From Phycisphaeraceae bacterium (GTDB lineage: Bacteria > Planctomycetota > Phycisphaerae > Phycisphaerales > Phycisphaeraceae), in the NCBI GenBank assembly GCA_029260655.1, contig JAJDCU010000061.1, forward strand, positions 1-52,484: DNA of 52,484 bases, written 5' to 3'. Below are positions 17,691 to 27,920 of this stretch, piece after piece. The notes beneath the pieces are model-generated. The model did no database searches, had not been told where the DNA came from, and was given only the letters and a program-made list of their open reading frames with translations. How positions within the stretch are numbered: position 1 is the first letter of the stretch; each line of letters opens with the position of its first letter. A program made the translations under genes and the position numbers.

Positions 17691-18533
17691 ATGGTGGGGA
17701 AAACACGTCTTAATGGCCGTACGCTGACAGTTACTTCCGTCTTGCTAGCGATTGGATTGGTGGGGTTGGTCCTGCCTGCCCAGCGCGCCAGCGCCGACGC
17801 CGTGATGGGGACGTACGCCCAGCCCAGCATCATGGTCGCCGACGGTACCACGGTCTACACCGCCTGGGTCTTTGCTGACAACAATGGACTCAACGGCGCG
17901 TTGACCTGGGGAACCCAGCATCAATTCTTCCTCCCGCCGTACGCCACGCTCATCCCCGGCGGCCTGGGGATCGCCTACGGCAAGCCCGACCCGTCGCGCG
18001 ATTTCTTTGAAGGCAACCCCATGGTCTTCGAGGTCCTCTCCGCCCCGAATATCGTTTCCGGCAGGCTGGTCAACCAGGCCGACCAGATCGCCAACAAGCT
18101 CGGGGACCTGCAGTTCTACCGCTTCACGGTCAACCCCGGCGCGCCGACAGGGCCAGGCAACTTTGACTTAGGCCCAAGCTCCGTCATGACCGGCCCGGAC
18201 GCCGCCGCCCAGCCCTACACCAAGCAGAACATCCCCTTTACCATCACCAGCCTCGCGGGCGACTTCAACCTCGACGGCTTCGTCGGCATCGAAGACCTCA
18301 ACCTGGTCCTGGGAAACTTCAACGCCAGCACCAACACCTTCAACCCCCCGCCCGGCGACGCGACAGGCGACGGTTTCGTCGGCATCGAAGACCTCAACTG
18401 GGTCTTAGGCAACTGGAACGCCGGCACACCACCGCCGCCACCCGCAGCCGTCCCCGAGCCAGCCACCGCAACCCTGCTCGCCGCCGCGTGCCTGTCACTG
18501 CTGCGCAGGTCCTTACCTCTGTCGCTCGATTAA
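17691..18533 (+). CDS. PEP-CTERM protein with two dockerin-like repeats
   Basis: 280 aa from ATG 17691 (GGGAG 8 bases upstream). An N-terminal signal peptide (basic start, hydrophobic VTSVLLAIGLVGLVLPA, cleavage near ASA) leads to a domain of unknown function (about 35-190). Two EF-hand-like calcium loops follow, [14 protein letters not shown] and [14 protein letters not shown], each ending in VLGN(F/W)N, as in dockerin repeats. The tail is a Pro-rich linker, VPEP, a short hydrophobic stretch and arginines, which is the PEP-CTERM signal processed by exosortase. The 3' end overlaps the convergent glycosyltransferase gene by 21 bases. Confidence 0.85.
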   Translation: MVGKTRLNGRTLTVTSVLLAIGLVGLVLPAQRASADAVMGTYAQPSIMVADGTTVYTAWVFADNNGLNGALTWGTQHQFFLPPYATLIPGGLGIAYGKPDPSRDFFEGNPMVFEVLSAPNIVSGRLVNQADQIANKLGDLQFYRFTVNPGAPTGPGNFDLGPSSVMTGPDAAAQPYTKQNIPFTITSLAGDFNLDGFVGIEDLNLVLGNFNASTNTFNPPPGDATGDGFVGIEDLNWVLGNWNAGTPPPPPAAVPEPATATLLAAACLSLLRRSLPLSLD

Positions 18534-19754
18534 CCTGTGGTAAACATCCAGGATGTCGGCGGCGATAGGCTCCCAGGCGAAACGTGTATCCGACAGGTGT
18601 TTGGCGTAAGTGCCCATCTGCTCGCCGCGCTGTGGATCAGTTACGACCTGCAGGATTGCATCGGCCAGACGCTTGGGGCAGTTCGGCGGTACGAGCAAAC
18701 CGCTGCGCCCCTCCTCCACGACATCCGCCAGGTTGCCAACGCACGTGGCCACCACCGGTCGACCGAAAGCATAGGCCACCTGTAATGCCCCGCTTTGCGT
18801 ACCGCTTCGGTAGGGATAAACCAAGACACAGGCCCGCTTGACCAGGGCGCCAACCTGCTCGATGGGTACGTACCGCGTATCAAAGACGACCCGATCTTCG
18901 ACGGCGTAGTCGACCGTCATGCGGCGAAGCTGGTTGATGTCGATGAGTTTCGACGGGTAGCCGACTATGAGTAGCCGTGCATGCGGAGACTGCTGGCGTA
19001 CCAGTGCGAATGCCTCGATTAGATCCGGTAGGCCTTTGCTGGGCTGTAGGATACCGAAAAACAGAACGATCCTGTCATGTTCCTCTAGTTGGTAATACCG
19101 ATCCACGTCAAAGGTCTCTTGATCGGTCTGAGCCTTGGGCAGGAACAAGGATTCGTTGCCGTGCGCGATCAGGTGTGTTTGATTGACTGGGTAGCGAAAC
19201 ATCGACAAGAACCGTTTGCGCGTAGCTTCGCCGTGGAAGAAGATGGCATTGAAATATTGGTATGCAGGTGCCTGCAAACGAGTCAGGGCTGCAGCGAATC
19301 GTGAGCCAGACCGTTCTCGCAACTCATGCTCGTGCCCGATCTGCGACATGACCAGTCCGTGCCGCCGGAGCCTTGCCAGGAAGTATGCCATGAAGGGGAA
19401 GCGGACGATGCCAAATTGAACCACGTCGGGTTTCTGCTCGATTAGGTAACGAGCTAACGCAACGTGTTGGTGGACCAGACGCAGGCCCCGTGTGAGCCGC
19501 CTCAACGACCAAGTAGCCTTGCGCCATACGACCGAAAAAGGCCCCCTTGGAAGGCGCGTGGATTTTGGATCGAACGCGTGCCATAGTTTCAGACGGTTAT
19601 CAACACGGAAATTATGTGGTAGACCTTCTAGCTCGTATCCCCGTGCGGTGATCAGAGTCACCTCGGCTCCCTGGTCGGCCATGGCGGTACACAGCTGATA
19701 GGCGTAATGAATCAGGCCTCCCTGAGCGACCGGCTCGACGACGATGATCTTCAT
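18513..19754 (-). CDS. GT4-type glycosyltransferase
   Basis: 413 aa, GT-B fold, family 4-like. N-terminal domain opens MKIIVVEPVAQGGLIHYAYQLCTAM (nucleotide-sugar transferase type GG motif). The C-terminal domain has IVLFFGILQPSKGLPDLIEAF, ARLLIVGYP and SGALQVAYAFGRPVVAT...EEGRSGLLVPP, the donor-binding block of GT4 enzymes; the first glutamate of the usual E-x7-E motif is not obvious. Cytoplasmic, probably adding a sugar to a lipid-linked repeat unit. Last gene of the exopolysaccharide operon; its ATG overlaps the upstream stop by 4 bases (ATGA). Confidence 0.88.
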   Translation of the reverse strand: MKIIVVEPVAQGGLIHYAYQLCTAMADQGAEVTLITARGYELEGLPHNFRVDNRLKLWHAFDPKSTRLPRGPFSVVWRKATWSLRRLTRGLRLVHQHVALARYLIEQKPDVVQFGIVRFPFMAYFLARLRRHGLVMSQIGHEHELRERSGSRFAAALTRLQAPAYQYFNAIFFHGEATRKRFLSMFRYPVNQTHLIAHGNESLFLPKAQTDQETFDVDRYYQLEEHDRIVLFFGILQPSKGLPDLIEAFALVRQQSPHARLLIVGYPSKLIDINQLRRMTVDYAVEDRVVFDTRYVPIEQVGALVKRACVLVYPYRSGTQSGALQVAYAFGRPVVATCVGNLADVVEEGRSGLLVPPNCPKRLADAILQVVTDPQRGEQMGTYAKHLSDTRFAWEPIAADILDVYHRLIERQR

Positions 19755-20914
19755 GGGCTGGCCAGTTCGGTGTGGGGTGCCAGGAGCTCTTCATAGATCT
19801 CAGTCACACGCCGGATATGCACGTCGATGTCGAATCGCTGATCGGCAGCGCGGCGAGCGGCATGCGCGATGGATGAGGACAGGTTAGGTTGGTTCAGCAG
19901 TCTGAGGCAGGCATCGGCGAGCTTCGACGGATTTGATGGCGGCACAAGCAGCCCCGTGACCCCGTCCTCGATCATCTCGGCCACGCCGTCGACGTCACTG
20001 GCCACCACCGGTGTTCCTGCCGCCATCGCTTCAATGATGACCGTCGGCAACGAATCACGCAGTGTCGGTAAAACAAAAAGGTCGCTCGCAGTGAGTAGGT
20101 GAGGGACATCGTCGCGGTGCCCTGCAAACGTGATCCGGTCTGCCACACCCAGTGCCGTGGCTTGCGCCTTTAACATCAATTCATTCGGCCCGCTTCCAAC
20201 CACAAGCACACGGATCGCCGGTAGCGCTTTCGCCATTGTCGGCATCGCTTCAATCAGGTGCTGGATCCCCTTGGCGGGACGCAGCACCGCGACCGTGGTA
20301 ATCAGTGGCGCGTCAAATGGGATATTAAACGACCGACGTGCCGCCTCGCGGTCCGTCTGGCTCTGGCGGGCGAATTGCTGAAGATCGATGCCGTTATGGA
20401 CCGTCACGATCTTTCCCGGATCGAGGTTCGATCGTTTCAGGTGGTGCTCACGGACGGATTGTGAAACGGCGATGATTTGATCGCACGACCGGCTGAGCAC
20501 GCGATAGAGAAGTCGCTGTCGCCAGAGCGCTCGCGTGCCTCGGGGCGGATCCCCCAGGGTGTGAAGCGTCGTGATGTGCGGGATTCCAAGTTTCCGGCAC
20601 GCCGTGCCTCCCAAAGTCGCCGAAAAATCAAGATGCGTGTGCACGAGCGCCGGTCGCCGAGCACGAAGGTGGCGCTTAAGACGCAGGAAGCCTAGCGGGT
20701 CCAGAAGCCGGTGCACGCGGACCAAGTTTACGTCGAGGCCTGATTGCCGGATATCATCCGCGTTCACGTTGCCCTGCCGTACCGACAACGCACAAACGGA
20801 TGGGTCGTACCGATCACGGTTAAGGTGCTGGAGGAACCGTACCAGTTGGCGCTCCGCTCCACCAAACCCCAAGGCGTCGATCATGTACAGGATGCGTATG
20901 CGGCCGGCCGACAT
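19751..20914 (-). CDS. GT4-type glycosyltransferase
   Basis: 387 aa from ATG 20914, with AGGAGG 8 bases upstream; a TTG one codon earlier is less likely. GT-B fold: ILYMIDALGFGGAERQLVRFL (acceptor-domain GGAE motif), VHTHLDFSATLGG, VHNGIDLQQF, TVAVLRPAKGIQHLIEAM, LVVGSGP and DSLPTVIIEAMAAGTPVVASDVDG...EDGVTGLLVPP. It matches bacterial family 4 enzymes of capsule and O-antigen pathways. The start codon overlaps the previous stop as TGATG, implying translational coupling. Sugar and linkage cannot be predicted. Confidence 0.9.
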   Translation of the reverse strand: MSAGRIRILYMIDALGFGGAERQLVRFLQHLNRDRYDPSVCALSVRQGNVNADDIRQSGLDVNLVRVHRLLDPLGFLRLKRHLRARRPALVHTHLDFSATLGGTACRKLGIPHITTLHTLGDPPRGTRALWRQRLLYRVLSRSCDQIIAVSQSVREHHLKRSNLDPGKIVTVHNGIDLQQFARQSQTDREAARRSFNIPFDAPLITTVAVLRPAKGIQHLIEAMPTMAKALPAIRVLVVGSGPNELMLKAQATALGVADRITFAGHRDDVPHLLTASDLFVLPTLRDSLPTVIIEAMAAGTPVVASDVDGVAEMIEDGVTGLLVPPSNPSKLADACLRLLNQPNLSSSIAHAARRAADQRFDIDVHIRRVTEIYEELLAPHTELASP

Positions 20915-22104
20915 CAAAGATCCTCCTGACGTCGCACGCGATCCCAGAGCGGGGATTGTCGACCGGTGACGAAGCGAAACAACCCGATCACGGCTGCGAT
21001 GTTGCTGTTTACCAGGTAGGCAGGAACATACGCAAGACGCCGGACGCGGCTGGGGCCCTTGACATACTTACCAAGCAGGGCAGACACGTAAAACAATATC
21101 TGGGCGCCAAGCCCAAGCCAATTAAAAGGCATCGCAAGACGCCAAACCGCATAGCCGACCGCCTGCACCGGATCAATCACAGCCATCAGATTGGTCACCA
21201 GTGCTCCAGCCATACCCAGCGGCACCAACGGTCGCGCAAACTTGTGCGACAGCACCTGCCAGACGATCACCGGTCGGCCCCACGGCAAACACCACGGCGC
21301 CATCAGCATGGACTGGTAGCGACCTGCTACGATCCGGGCACGGCGTGACGCCTCTTCACGCGGTGTCGGCGAGACACGCTCGATCGAGCGCGCCTCCGGC
21401 TCATACACGATCCGGTAGCCTCGGCGAATCACACGCATCGCCAGATAAAAGTCGTCGTTAATCACGTTGGCGGGGATCGGCTCCACCAGCTCGCGCCGCA
21501 CCGCCAGCACTTCGCCCGCCACGGCCGTACAGCACCCAAGCCGTGTTTCCTGGCGCTTGATAAACGATTCGTATTTCCAGTAAATACCTTCGACCTCACC
21601 GAGCCTACCGTCGCCGGACCGGATCACCTTCGCACCGCTGACCGCACCTACCGAGGGGTCGTTAAATGGCGCAACCAGCTTACACAGGGTCTCAGGTTCG
21701 TAGAGATTGTTTGCGTCTGAAAAGACAACAACCTCACCCTTCGCCTGGCTCATCGCGTGGTTGATCGCAGCCGACTTGCCCCTCCGATCCGGTGAGAAGT
21801 TCAGTGTCACGTGTCGGTCCGCGAAGCTTTCGACGATTGCGACCGTCCGGTCATCGGACCCATCGGCAGCGACGATGGTCTGCAACAAGTCGCTTGGATA
21901 GCTGGAGGCCAGGCTATTTTCAAGTTTGTCGGCGATTACCTGCTGCTCATTGTATGCGGCGATCAGAAGCGTCACGCCAGGCAAGCAAGGAGGGTAAGGC
22001 CCGGGCCGCCTTCGCATATGAGCCAGAACCGCCAGGGCCAGCGGGTAGCCGGCATACACGTAGAACACACCACTGACACTTATCCAGAACAGCAACGCAA
22101 TCAT
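20914..22104 (-). CDS. GT2 glycosyltransferase, membrane-bound
   Basis: 396 aa. An N-terminal membrane helix (LLFWISVSGVFYVYAGYPLALAVLA) is followed by a GT-A catalytic domain: VTLLIAAYNEQQVI, IVAADGSDDRTVAIV, VVVFSDANNLY (DxN metal site), VINDDFYLAMRVIRRGYRI, and RRARIVAGRYQ at the place of the QxxRW motif. Two or more membrane segments end the protein. This resembles processive or membrane-anchored family 2 enzymes of exopolysaccharide systems. ATGA overlap with the flippase gene upstream. Confidence 0.88.
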   Translation of the reverse strand: MIALLFWISVSGVFYVYAGYPLALAVLAHMRRRPGPYPPCLPGVTLLIAAYNEQQVIADKLENSLASSYPSDLLQTIVAADGSDDRTVAIVESFADRHVTLNFSPDRRGKSAAINHAMSQAKGEVVVFSDANNLYEPETLCKLVAPFNDPSVGAVSGAKVIRSGDGRLGEVEGIYWKYESFIKRQETRLGCCTAVAGEVLAVRRELVEPIPANVINDDFYLAMRVIRRGYRIVYEPEARSIERVSPTPREEASRRARIVAGRYQSMLMAPWCLPWGRPVIVWQVLSHKFARPLVPLGMAGALVTNLMAVIDPVQAVGYAVWRLAMPFNWLGLGAQILFYVSALLGKYVKGPSRVRRLAYVPAYLVNSNIAAVIGLFRFVTGRQSPLWDRVRRQEDL

Positions 22105-23552
22105 GGCCGATTGTCCTGTTTCTCAGGCACGATCATCGAAGCGGTGTGACGGACTAAGTCTGGCTGGATTACCCACAAAGCCGCCCCATAAAGCACGGCC
22201 CCTGCCAACACGGATAACGCCAGCCGATGAGGCGCACCATAATCGGACAATGCCCAGCGGAGCGCCGTTGTCCCTATGAACATGACCAGGGAGGCGCACG
22301 CCGCCGGCCCCAAAGCCTTGAACAGGTCCAGGGCCCTAAGGTCAAGAAATCGGCCGACAACCGCCAGACGTAATACGGAATGGACCAGGCCCGTTATCAC
22401 AAGGCCGATCGAAACCGCGTAGATACTCCGACCGGCAGCCCACCACAGCACGGGGGCGGTCACTGCAAGCTGCAGAAGTATCAGCTTGTACAGCACATCA
22501 AGTCGCCCCGTGGCCTTGTAGACATCCCCCTCGTTCCCGGTCAGTGAATGGGTAAGAGCAAACAGTGAGAGCATCTGCATCACCGCAATCGAAGGTATCC
22601 AACGGTCAGAATAAAAGACCGTGACAAACTCGGGGCTGATCATGTACAAGCCCACGCCAAGCGGCGCGGTAAGTATCGCCATATACCGAAGTGTCATGAG
22701 GTATCCAGTGCGGAGTTGGTTTCGGTCGTGTTGGATCCGGGCATAGGCGGGGAACAACACATGGCTCATCGAGTAGCCGACGCTGAGGATGGCTAACTCC
22801 GGCATCCGGAACGCGATCGCATAATACCCCGCTTGTTCGGCATCCATGCGCAGGCCGATGAACAGGTAGTCCAGGCTGCTGCCTAGTGTTCCCAGTAGCG
22901 ACAGCATGACGATCGGTGTGCCATAGGCAAGGATCGCTCTGGCGATCGAACGATCAAAAGACAGCCGAGGCCGCCATCTGCAGAGCCCCCAATACAACGA
23001 CATAGCCGCGGCTCCGCCGGCGACCTGACCCCACACCAGGCTCCAGACACCCCAGCCCCACCACGCCATCAGGATTGCCACGCCGCCCTTCACGATGCTC
23101 TTGAACAGTTCAGGGACAAAACGCCGGTGAAAGGCCAGGTCCTTTTTGATCAGTGATTCGGGGATGTTTTTAAGATTGGCGACAAAAAAACCAACCGCCA
23201 ACACGCGCACGATGGGCGTGATTTGTGGATGATCAAATACGGCCGCGATACAAGGCGCCACGAGGATCACAGACAGGGCCAGCGCAGCGTCGATCACGAT
23301 CGAGAGAGTTAGCGCAACCCCCGCACTGCGATTAGGCGCTTCCTGACGGTAGATCAGCGCGGCGCCCACCCCCATACCGCTGATGCGATCCAGGTAATTG
23401 ATCGCGACCAACCCCAGCGCCAAGAGACCAAAATCATCCGGCGCTAACAAGCGGGCCAAGATAACGGTGCTTAAGAATATCAGCAGTTTGCCAACGGCAA
23501 AGGCGCCATAGTTCCAGACCCCGCCGATGGCCGTAGCACGTTTGAGGCTCAT
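22101..23552 (-). CDS. Wzx-type lipid-linked oligosaccharide flippase
   Basis: 483 aa, about 12-14 hydrophobic segments across the whole length. The N-terminus ATAIGGVWNYGAFAVGKLLIFLSTVILARLLAPDDFGLLALG is characteristic of the MOP-family polysaccharide transporters (Wzx/WzxC). It probably flips undecaprenyl-linked repeat units to the periplasmic side, where the neighbouring O-antigen ligase/polymerase acts. Overlaps both neighbours by 4 bases (ATGA). A clean ORF of the normal size. Confidence 0.9.
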   Translation of the reverse strand: MSLKRATAIGGVWNYGAFAVGKLLIFLSTVILARLLAPDDFGLLALGLVAINYLDRISGMGVGAALIYRQEAPNRSAGVALTLSIVIDAALALSVILVAPCIAAVFDHPQITPIVRVLAVGFFVANLKNIPESLIKKDLAFHRRFVPELFKSIVKGGVAILMAWWGWGVWSLVWGQVAGGAAAMSLYWGLCRWRPRLSFDRSIARAILAYGTPIVMLSLLGTLGSSLDYLFIGLRMDAEQAGYYAIAFRMPELAILSVGYSMSHVLFPAYARIQHDRNQLRTGYLMTLRYMAILTAPLGVGLYMISPEFVTVFYSDRWIPSIAVMQMLSLFALTHSLTGNEGDVYKATGRLDVLYKLILLQLAVTAPVLWWAAGRSIYAVSIGLVITGLVHSVLRLAVVGRFLDLRALDLFKALGPAACASLVMFIGTTALRWALSDYGAPHRLALSVLAGAVLYGAALWVIQPDLVRHTASMIVPEKQDNRP

Positions 23553-24913
23553 GCCGATGTCTCAGCTACCCGTGGCAGTGCAAAACCAAGCCCGAGCAAA
23601 AACCACATGTGATATGTAAACGTCGCGTGCAGGAATAGTGCGGCCACAAAATAGCCTATAGATCCGATTGTCAAAGCCGCGACCAACTCGGCATCCTTGC
23701 TCGTGCCGCTTCGGCTTAACACCAGCCGTGATCGCCTGGCGCCACACAGCAGGACGCAGAGCATGGATCCAAAAACAACACCGCCGGGCAAGCCTGTTTC
23801 GGCCAGCGTCTCCATGTAGAGATTGTGCGCCGAGCGTCTTTCCGTCCGCGGATCAATCCCCAGTTTCTGCGAATAGCGCTGGTAGTTTGCTTCATAGTTA
23901 TTCACGCCAACGCCCAGAACGGGGTGATCGCGAAACATCTGATAACTGACGATGTTCTCACTAATTCGGCCACGGAAACTCGGCTCAAGCAGCAGCTGAT
24001 CTGTAGCCGTCATGGTTGTCTCGGCAGTCTTTTGCACGGAGGTCTTGTCTCCACGGCTGGTCAGGAAATGGTGAAATCCCGTCATGCGACTTAAATAACC
24101 CTCTGGCAAGAGCGGCGCCAATGCGATCAGCAGCACACATGTGACCGCCAGGTTCACCAACCGTGGCCGCCGACGAATCACCACCGGAGTTAGCAAGGCC
24201 AGCATAACAACAGCCGACAGTCCCCCGGCTCGCGAATAGGTCAATACAATCGAGTACAGGCTGACAAAAAAAGCCCACGACGGCAAAACTAACTGCCAGA
24301 AGCGTTTGGCCGACCATAATCGATCCAGCGCCAATGGCACAACCACGAGCATGACCTGGGCGTAATAATTCGGGTCGCCGATCGACCCGGACGCCCGGAA
24401 GGCGTGTAGTTGGCCGACAATATGGCTGTATCTCGTCTCGCCGAAACCGCCAAGCGGGTGCTCGAACATGCCGGTCATATGCTGCGCTGTGCTGATCGTG
24501 CCCATCACGATGCCGGCAGCGAGGACCGCCCACACAACACGCCGAAGTGAAACCGCGGATTGAATCAGCACGGCCAAGATCATCACGATTAGGGCGCCTT
24601 TGCCCAAGAATGCGATCGCGTCCCAGGCGCGCTCGGGTTCGGTGGCGCCGGAGATCGACGCGATGCAGATCAGCCCATACCCCCCAATCCACAGCGCCGG
24701 CCGAAGCCACGCGCTCGGTCTTTGGCCCTCGAATAACCAACGCATTCCAGTGGCCAGCGCAACGATCCCAGACAGCAGACTCATGACCCGGCCTACGCCA
24801 AACACCGCACTGACCTGTGTGGACAGACACGTATAGAGAACAAACACCAATAGAGCCAAGCCACGGTCATCCCGCAGCACCGCACGATACGCCGTCTGCA
24901 GCCAGCCCATCAT
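23549..24913 (-). CDS. O-antigen ligase/polymerase family membrane protein
   Basis: 454 aa with about 10-12 membrane segments and a large periplasmic loop (about 265-370) carrying RGRISENIVSYQMFRDHPVLGVGVNNYE and RRSAHNLYMETLAETGLPG, the Wzy_C/WaaL signature with its conserved histidine. Such proteins either polymerise repeat units (Wzy) or ligate glycans to an acceptor; the sequence alone does not separate these. AAGGA lies 6 bases before ATG. The 52-base gap upstream to the glycosyltransferase is the largest within the operon. Confidence 0.88.
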   Translation of the reverse strand: MMGWLQTAYRAVLRDDRGLALLVFVLYTCLSTQVSAVFGVGRVMSLLSGIVALATGMRWLFEGQRPSAWLRPALWIGGYGLICIASISGATEPERAWDAIAFLGKGALIVMILAVLIQSAVSLRRVVWAVLAAGIVMGTISTAQHMTGMFEHPLGGFGETRYSHIVGQLHAFRASGSIGDPNYYAQVMLVVVPLALDRLWSAKRFWQLVLPSWAFFVSLYSIVLTYSRAGGLSAVVMLALLTPVVIRRRPRLVNLAVTCVLLIALAPLLPEGYLSRMTGFHHFLTSRGDKTSVQKTAETTMTATDQLLLEPSFRGRISENIVSYQMFRDHPVLGVGVNNYEANYQRYSQKLGIDPRTERRSAHNLYMETLAETGLPGGVVFGSMLCVLLCGARRSRLVLSRSGTSKDAELVAALTIGSIGYFVAALFLHATFTYHMWFLLGLGFALPRVAETSA

Positions 24914-24965
24914 TGGCTTCCTTCTAATCGACCCGCTGCGAGTTCAGCAGCCGTGAGTCGAGGTC

Positions 24966-26207
24966 TCAGTGGCGTTGAGCTTCGATTGTATCCTTAAACA
25001 GTGCCGCCAAGCGTTCTACACTACGGCCCAGATGAAATTCACGATGCACAAGCTCTCGCCCGGAAAGCCCCATCTCTTCGGCCTTGTCCGGCTCCTTATG
25101 GATCAAAGTCAGGCGGTCACACAATGCCGCGGCATCCGCTGGCGGTGTCAAGTACCCGGTTCTGCCGTCTTGGACCAGCTCCGGGATCCCGGATAGATGA
25201 CTCGCCACGACCGGCATGGCACAGGCCAAGGCTTCCATAATCGCCACGGGGATACCCTCCATTTTACCTGAGCGCGTCACGATGCTGGGCTGAACGTAGC
25301 AGTCGGCCGACGGCAGCATGGCCGATATCTGTTGCTGCGTCCTGGCGCCGAGCAACTGGACATGCGCATTGAGGTCGGCATCATCGATCATTTTTTGAAG
25401 CGCAGGACGAAGCTCGCCTTCACCCACAATCCGGCACCGTACCGGTATCCCACGGCTCCGAAGCAGCGAACAGGCCTGGATCAGATAGGCAAAGCCCTTG
25501 TAAGGCTGCAGGCTTCCCACGCTGACGATCTCGAAGGGTTCGGTCTTGCGGGTTTCGGCCTTGCGGGGTGCGTAGTTGTCCGGGTTAATGCCGCAGTGGA
25601 TGACGTGCGTCTTTTCTTGAACCCAGGGGCCGACCGTCTGCGTCAGGTATTCACGATTAAACCGAGAGATCGCCACAACAAACGCGGCGCTCCGTAGTTT
25701 TGTCGCCAGCATGGCTTTTCGCACGAAGATATCGTGCGCATGAACGGTCACGCTGTAGCTGATCCCCGTCAGGCGGTGGATCAGGTAGGCGAACAGGGCC
25801 GGATGTGTTGCGTAGTGAGCATGGATATGCTGAATGCCCTCCTGCTGCATCATGCGCGCTGCGTAGGCGGCCTTCGGAAACAGCATCAAGGCACGCAGGA
25901 GAAGATTTGGACTTGCTATGTTTTGGCTAACCACTTCGGCGGCAAGAGAGGCAAGGCAAGCCGGTCTGCGGATCAGTTCTACCCCGGCGCAGCCGAGGAT
26001 CGCTGGGGAAATAAGCCCGGGGCACCTCGAATCGGACAACCAGGATCGAGCCTCGTCATGGATCACCTCCGGCCTCTGCACGATCAACGGGTACAACGCC
26101 ACCTGCCAACCGAGCTGGCGGAGCTGAGTCATCTCACGCAGGATAAACGTCTCCGGCAGATGTGGGAAACGCGACATGACGTAGGCGACTTTGGACAACC
26201 GCGCCAT
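24966..26207 (-). CDS. GT4-type glycosyltransferase
   Basis: 413 aa from ATG 26207, which overlaps the upstream stop as TGATG; the ORF extends further upstream, but that part is out-of-frame shadow of the sugar transferase. GT-B fold: KVAYVMSRFPHLPETFILREMTQL at the N-terminus, a motif of the colanic-acid-type WcaL/ExpE subfamily; HIHAHYATHPALFAYL; VTVHAHDIFV; VIHCGINPDNY; IVSVGSLQPYKGFAYLIQA; and MEGIPVAIMEALACAMPVVAS...QDGRTGYLTPP with E-x7-E. It follows the initiating sugar transferase directly, so it may add the second sugar. Confidence 0.9.
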   Translation of the reverse strand: MARLSKVAYVMSRFPHLPETFILREMTQLRQLGWQVALYPLIVQRPEVIHDEARSWLSDSRCPGLISPAILGCAGVELIRRPACLASLAAEVVSQNIASPNLLLRALMLFPKAAYAARMMQQEGIQHIHAHYATHPALFAYLIHRLTGISYSVTVHAHDIFVRKAMLATKLRSAAFVVAISRFNREYLTQTVGPWVQEKTHVIHCGINPDNYAPRKAETRKTEPFEIVSVGSLQPYKGFAYLIQACSLLRSRGIPVRCRIVGEGELRPALQKMIDDADLNAHVQLLGARTQQQISAMLPSADCYVQPSIVTRSGKMEGIPVAIMEALACAMPVVASHLSGIPELVQDGRTGYLTPPADAAALCDRLTLIHKEPDKAEEMGLSGRELVHREFHLGRSVERLAALFKDTIEAQRH

Positions 26208-27772
26208 CAGTACACGCCTCGGATACAGATGACCGCCGGTATGGTGCGCAGCAGGATCTGTATGTCCAGCCATAGGCACCGGCGCTCGATGTAAGCGATG
26301 TCGAATCGGACGCGGCCTCCCCATTGCGCGTCTCCACGGCCGATCAATTGCCAAAGGCCGGTGATGCCCGGCATCACTTCCAATCGCTCGGTCTGCCATC
26401 GCTGATAGGTCTGCGGCGCAAAGGAGGTCGGCCGTGGACCGACCAGGCTCATGTCGCCCTTGAGAACGTTGAAAAGCTGGGGCAGTTCGTCAAGGCTTGA
26501 CTTCCTAAGGAAACGACCGATGCGCGTGACCCGCGGGTCATCGTCGATCTTATAATCGGGCCACTGACGGATATTTCGTGCCGCGTGCTCATGCTTGAGC
26601 AGTTCGGCATTAGACGCCATCGTTCGCAGCTTATACATGGTAAACCGTCTGCCGCCCTTGCCCGTGCGTTGCTGATAGAAGAAAACCGGATCGCGAGGGG
26701 AATCAAGTTTAATCAGCAAGGCGCAGATGCCCAATACAATCAGCCAGAACGGCATGGTGACTATAACGAGCGCCATATCCAACACCCACTTGGCGACCAG
26801 ATACTTATGCCCCCGTAACCAGCACCGATAGGGATTGATCCGCCTAAGCCACGGCGCACGGATGTACACGGAGCTTTCATCAGCCGACTGTGCCGTTGGC
26901 ACATCGTCCGTCTTTCCGTCCTCTTCGGCGTGATCGGTCCCTCCTTCCGGATTGTTATTGGGTGGCTCGTCGTCAGCACGGCCTTTGATACCGGCAAGCA
27001 GCCGATCTTCTGCGCAATGCGCCAAACCCTCGAACGTGACCCCATCGCCTGGGAAGCTCGCCATCGCGCAGTTGACTGATAGATCCAAGTGTTGACGGGT
27101 CTCGGCATAAATGCGCTGGATCAGTATTTCAGATCCATCAGCGCCTGTCTGTTGGCAAACGATAACCAGGTGGCCACCACTGGGTTGCTCCATCAGCAGA
27201 TCGGTGCTGCGGAGCAGAGGAAGCACCAAGTCGGTCAGTCGTGTATCCGGCGTAGACGGGCCCCGCGATGCATCCGAGGCAACCACCACAACGGATAACG
27301 GCTGGTTATGCCGTCGGGACAGCGCTAAGGCAGTCCGGACCATCTCCGCTGCCGACACCATCCGAGAAGTCGCTCGGCGAACGTCCGCAAGACGCGTCTT
27401 CCCGTAAGCCGTCTCAAACACACGCAGCGCATGCGCCAGGTGGTGAGCGATGACCACCAGGGCAGACAGCATCACAACCTCCACGCAGGAGATCCAGGTG
27501 TAGATGCCGCCGATCATCGGGTGGCTATTAAAAATGAGCAGCTTGGCGATCAGGTAAACGCTGAGGCAGATACCCACCAATAGGGCTGGAGAGATCCACA
27601 TCATCCACGGGATGGCGATGATCGCAACGGCGGCGAGGCTGGCGATCACGTAGACAAACGAACTGATGTCGATCAGGTTGTCTGACCCGAAGTCCAGCCG
27701 TTCGATGTTGAATAGCACCACCATCCCTATCAGCAAAACAACAACAGTAGCCGTGGGCCGAGAGGATGCCAT
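26207..27772 (-). CDS. Polyprenyl-phosphate sugar-1-phosphate transferase with degenerate GGDEF domain
   Basis: 521 aa. Residues 8-115: four hydrophobic segments. Residues about 130-262: a domain with the outline of GGDEF, where [20 protein letters not shown] stands in for the catalytic signature (GGHLV instead of GG(D/E)EF) and [10 protein letters not shown]...[14 protein letters not shown] fits the GGDEF C-terminal helix. Acidic linker 265-300. Residues 325-521: bacterial sugar transferase domain with [53 protein letters not shown] and PGITGLWQ. It should start repeat-unit synthesis by moving a sugar phosphate to undecaprenyl phosphate. First gene of the coupled operon. Confidence 0.88.
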   Translation of the reverse strand: MASSRPTATVVVLLIGMVVLFNIERLDFGSDNLIDISSFVYVIASLAAVAIIAIPWMMWISPALLVGICLSVYLIAKLLIFNSHPMIGGIYTWISCVEVVMLSALVVIAHHLAHALRVFETAYGKTRLADVRRATSRMVSAAEMVRTALALSRRHNQPLSVVVVASDASRGPSTPDTRLTDLVLPLLRSTDLLMEQPSGGHLVIVCQQTGADGSEILIQRIYAETRQHLDLSVNCAMASFPGDGVTFEGLAHCAEDRLLAGIKGRADDEPPNNNPEGGTDHAEEDGKTDDVPTAQSADESSVYIRAPWLRRINPYRCWLRGHKYLVAKWVLDMALVIVTMPFWLIVLGICALLIKLDSPRDPVFFYQQRTGKGGRRFTMYKLRTMASNAELLKHEHAARNIRQWPDYKIDDDPRVTRIGRFLRKSSLDELPQLFNVLKGDMSLVGPRPTSFAPQTYQRWQTERLEVMPGITGLWQLIGRGDAQWGGRVRFDIAYIERRCLWLDIQILLRTIPAVICIRGVY

Positions 27773-27920
27773 ATCTTGTCTAAATCAGATGGCGGCGAAA
27801 CGGGTTGAGCGATTAATTCACGGGACTTCTAAGCGTGGTCCCCCGATCAATAACGTTCGTAGGATCTTGTCCCCCCAAGGCTTGCGTAATCCACTAATTA
27901 TCGGGATCGGGCCGTTGCCG

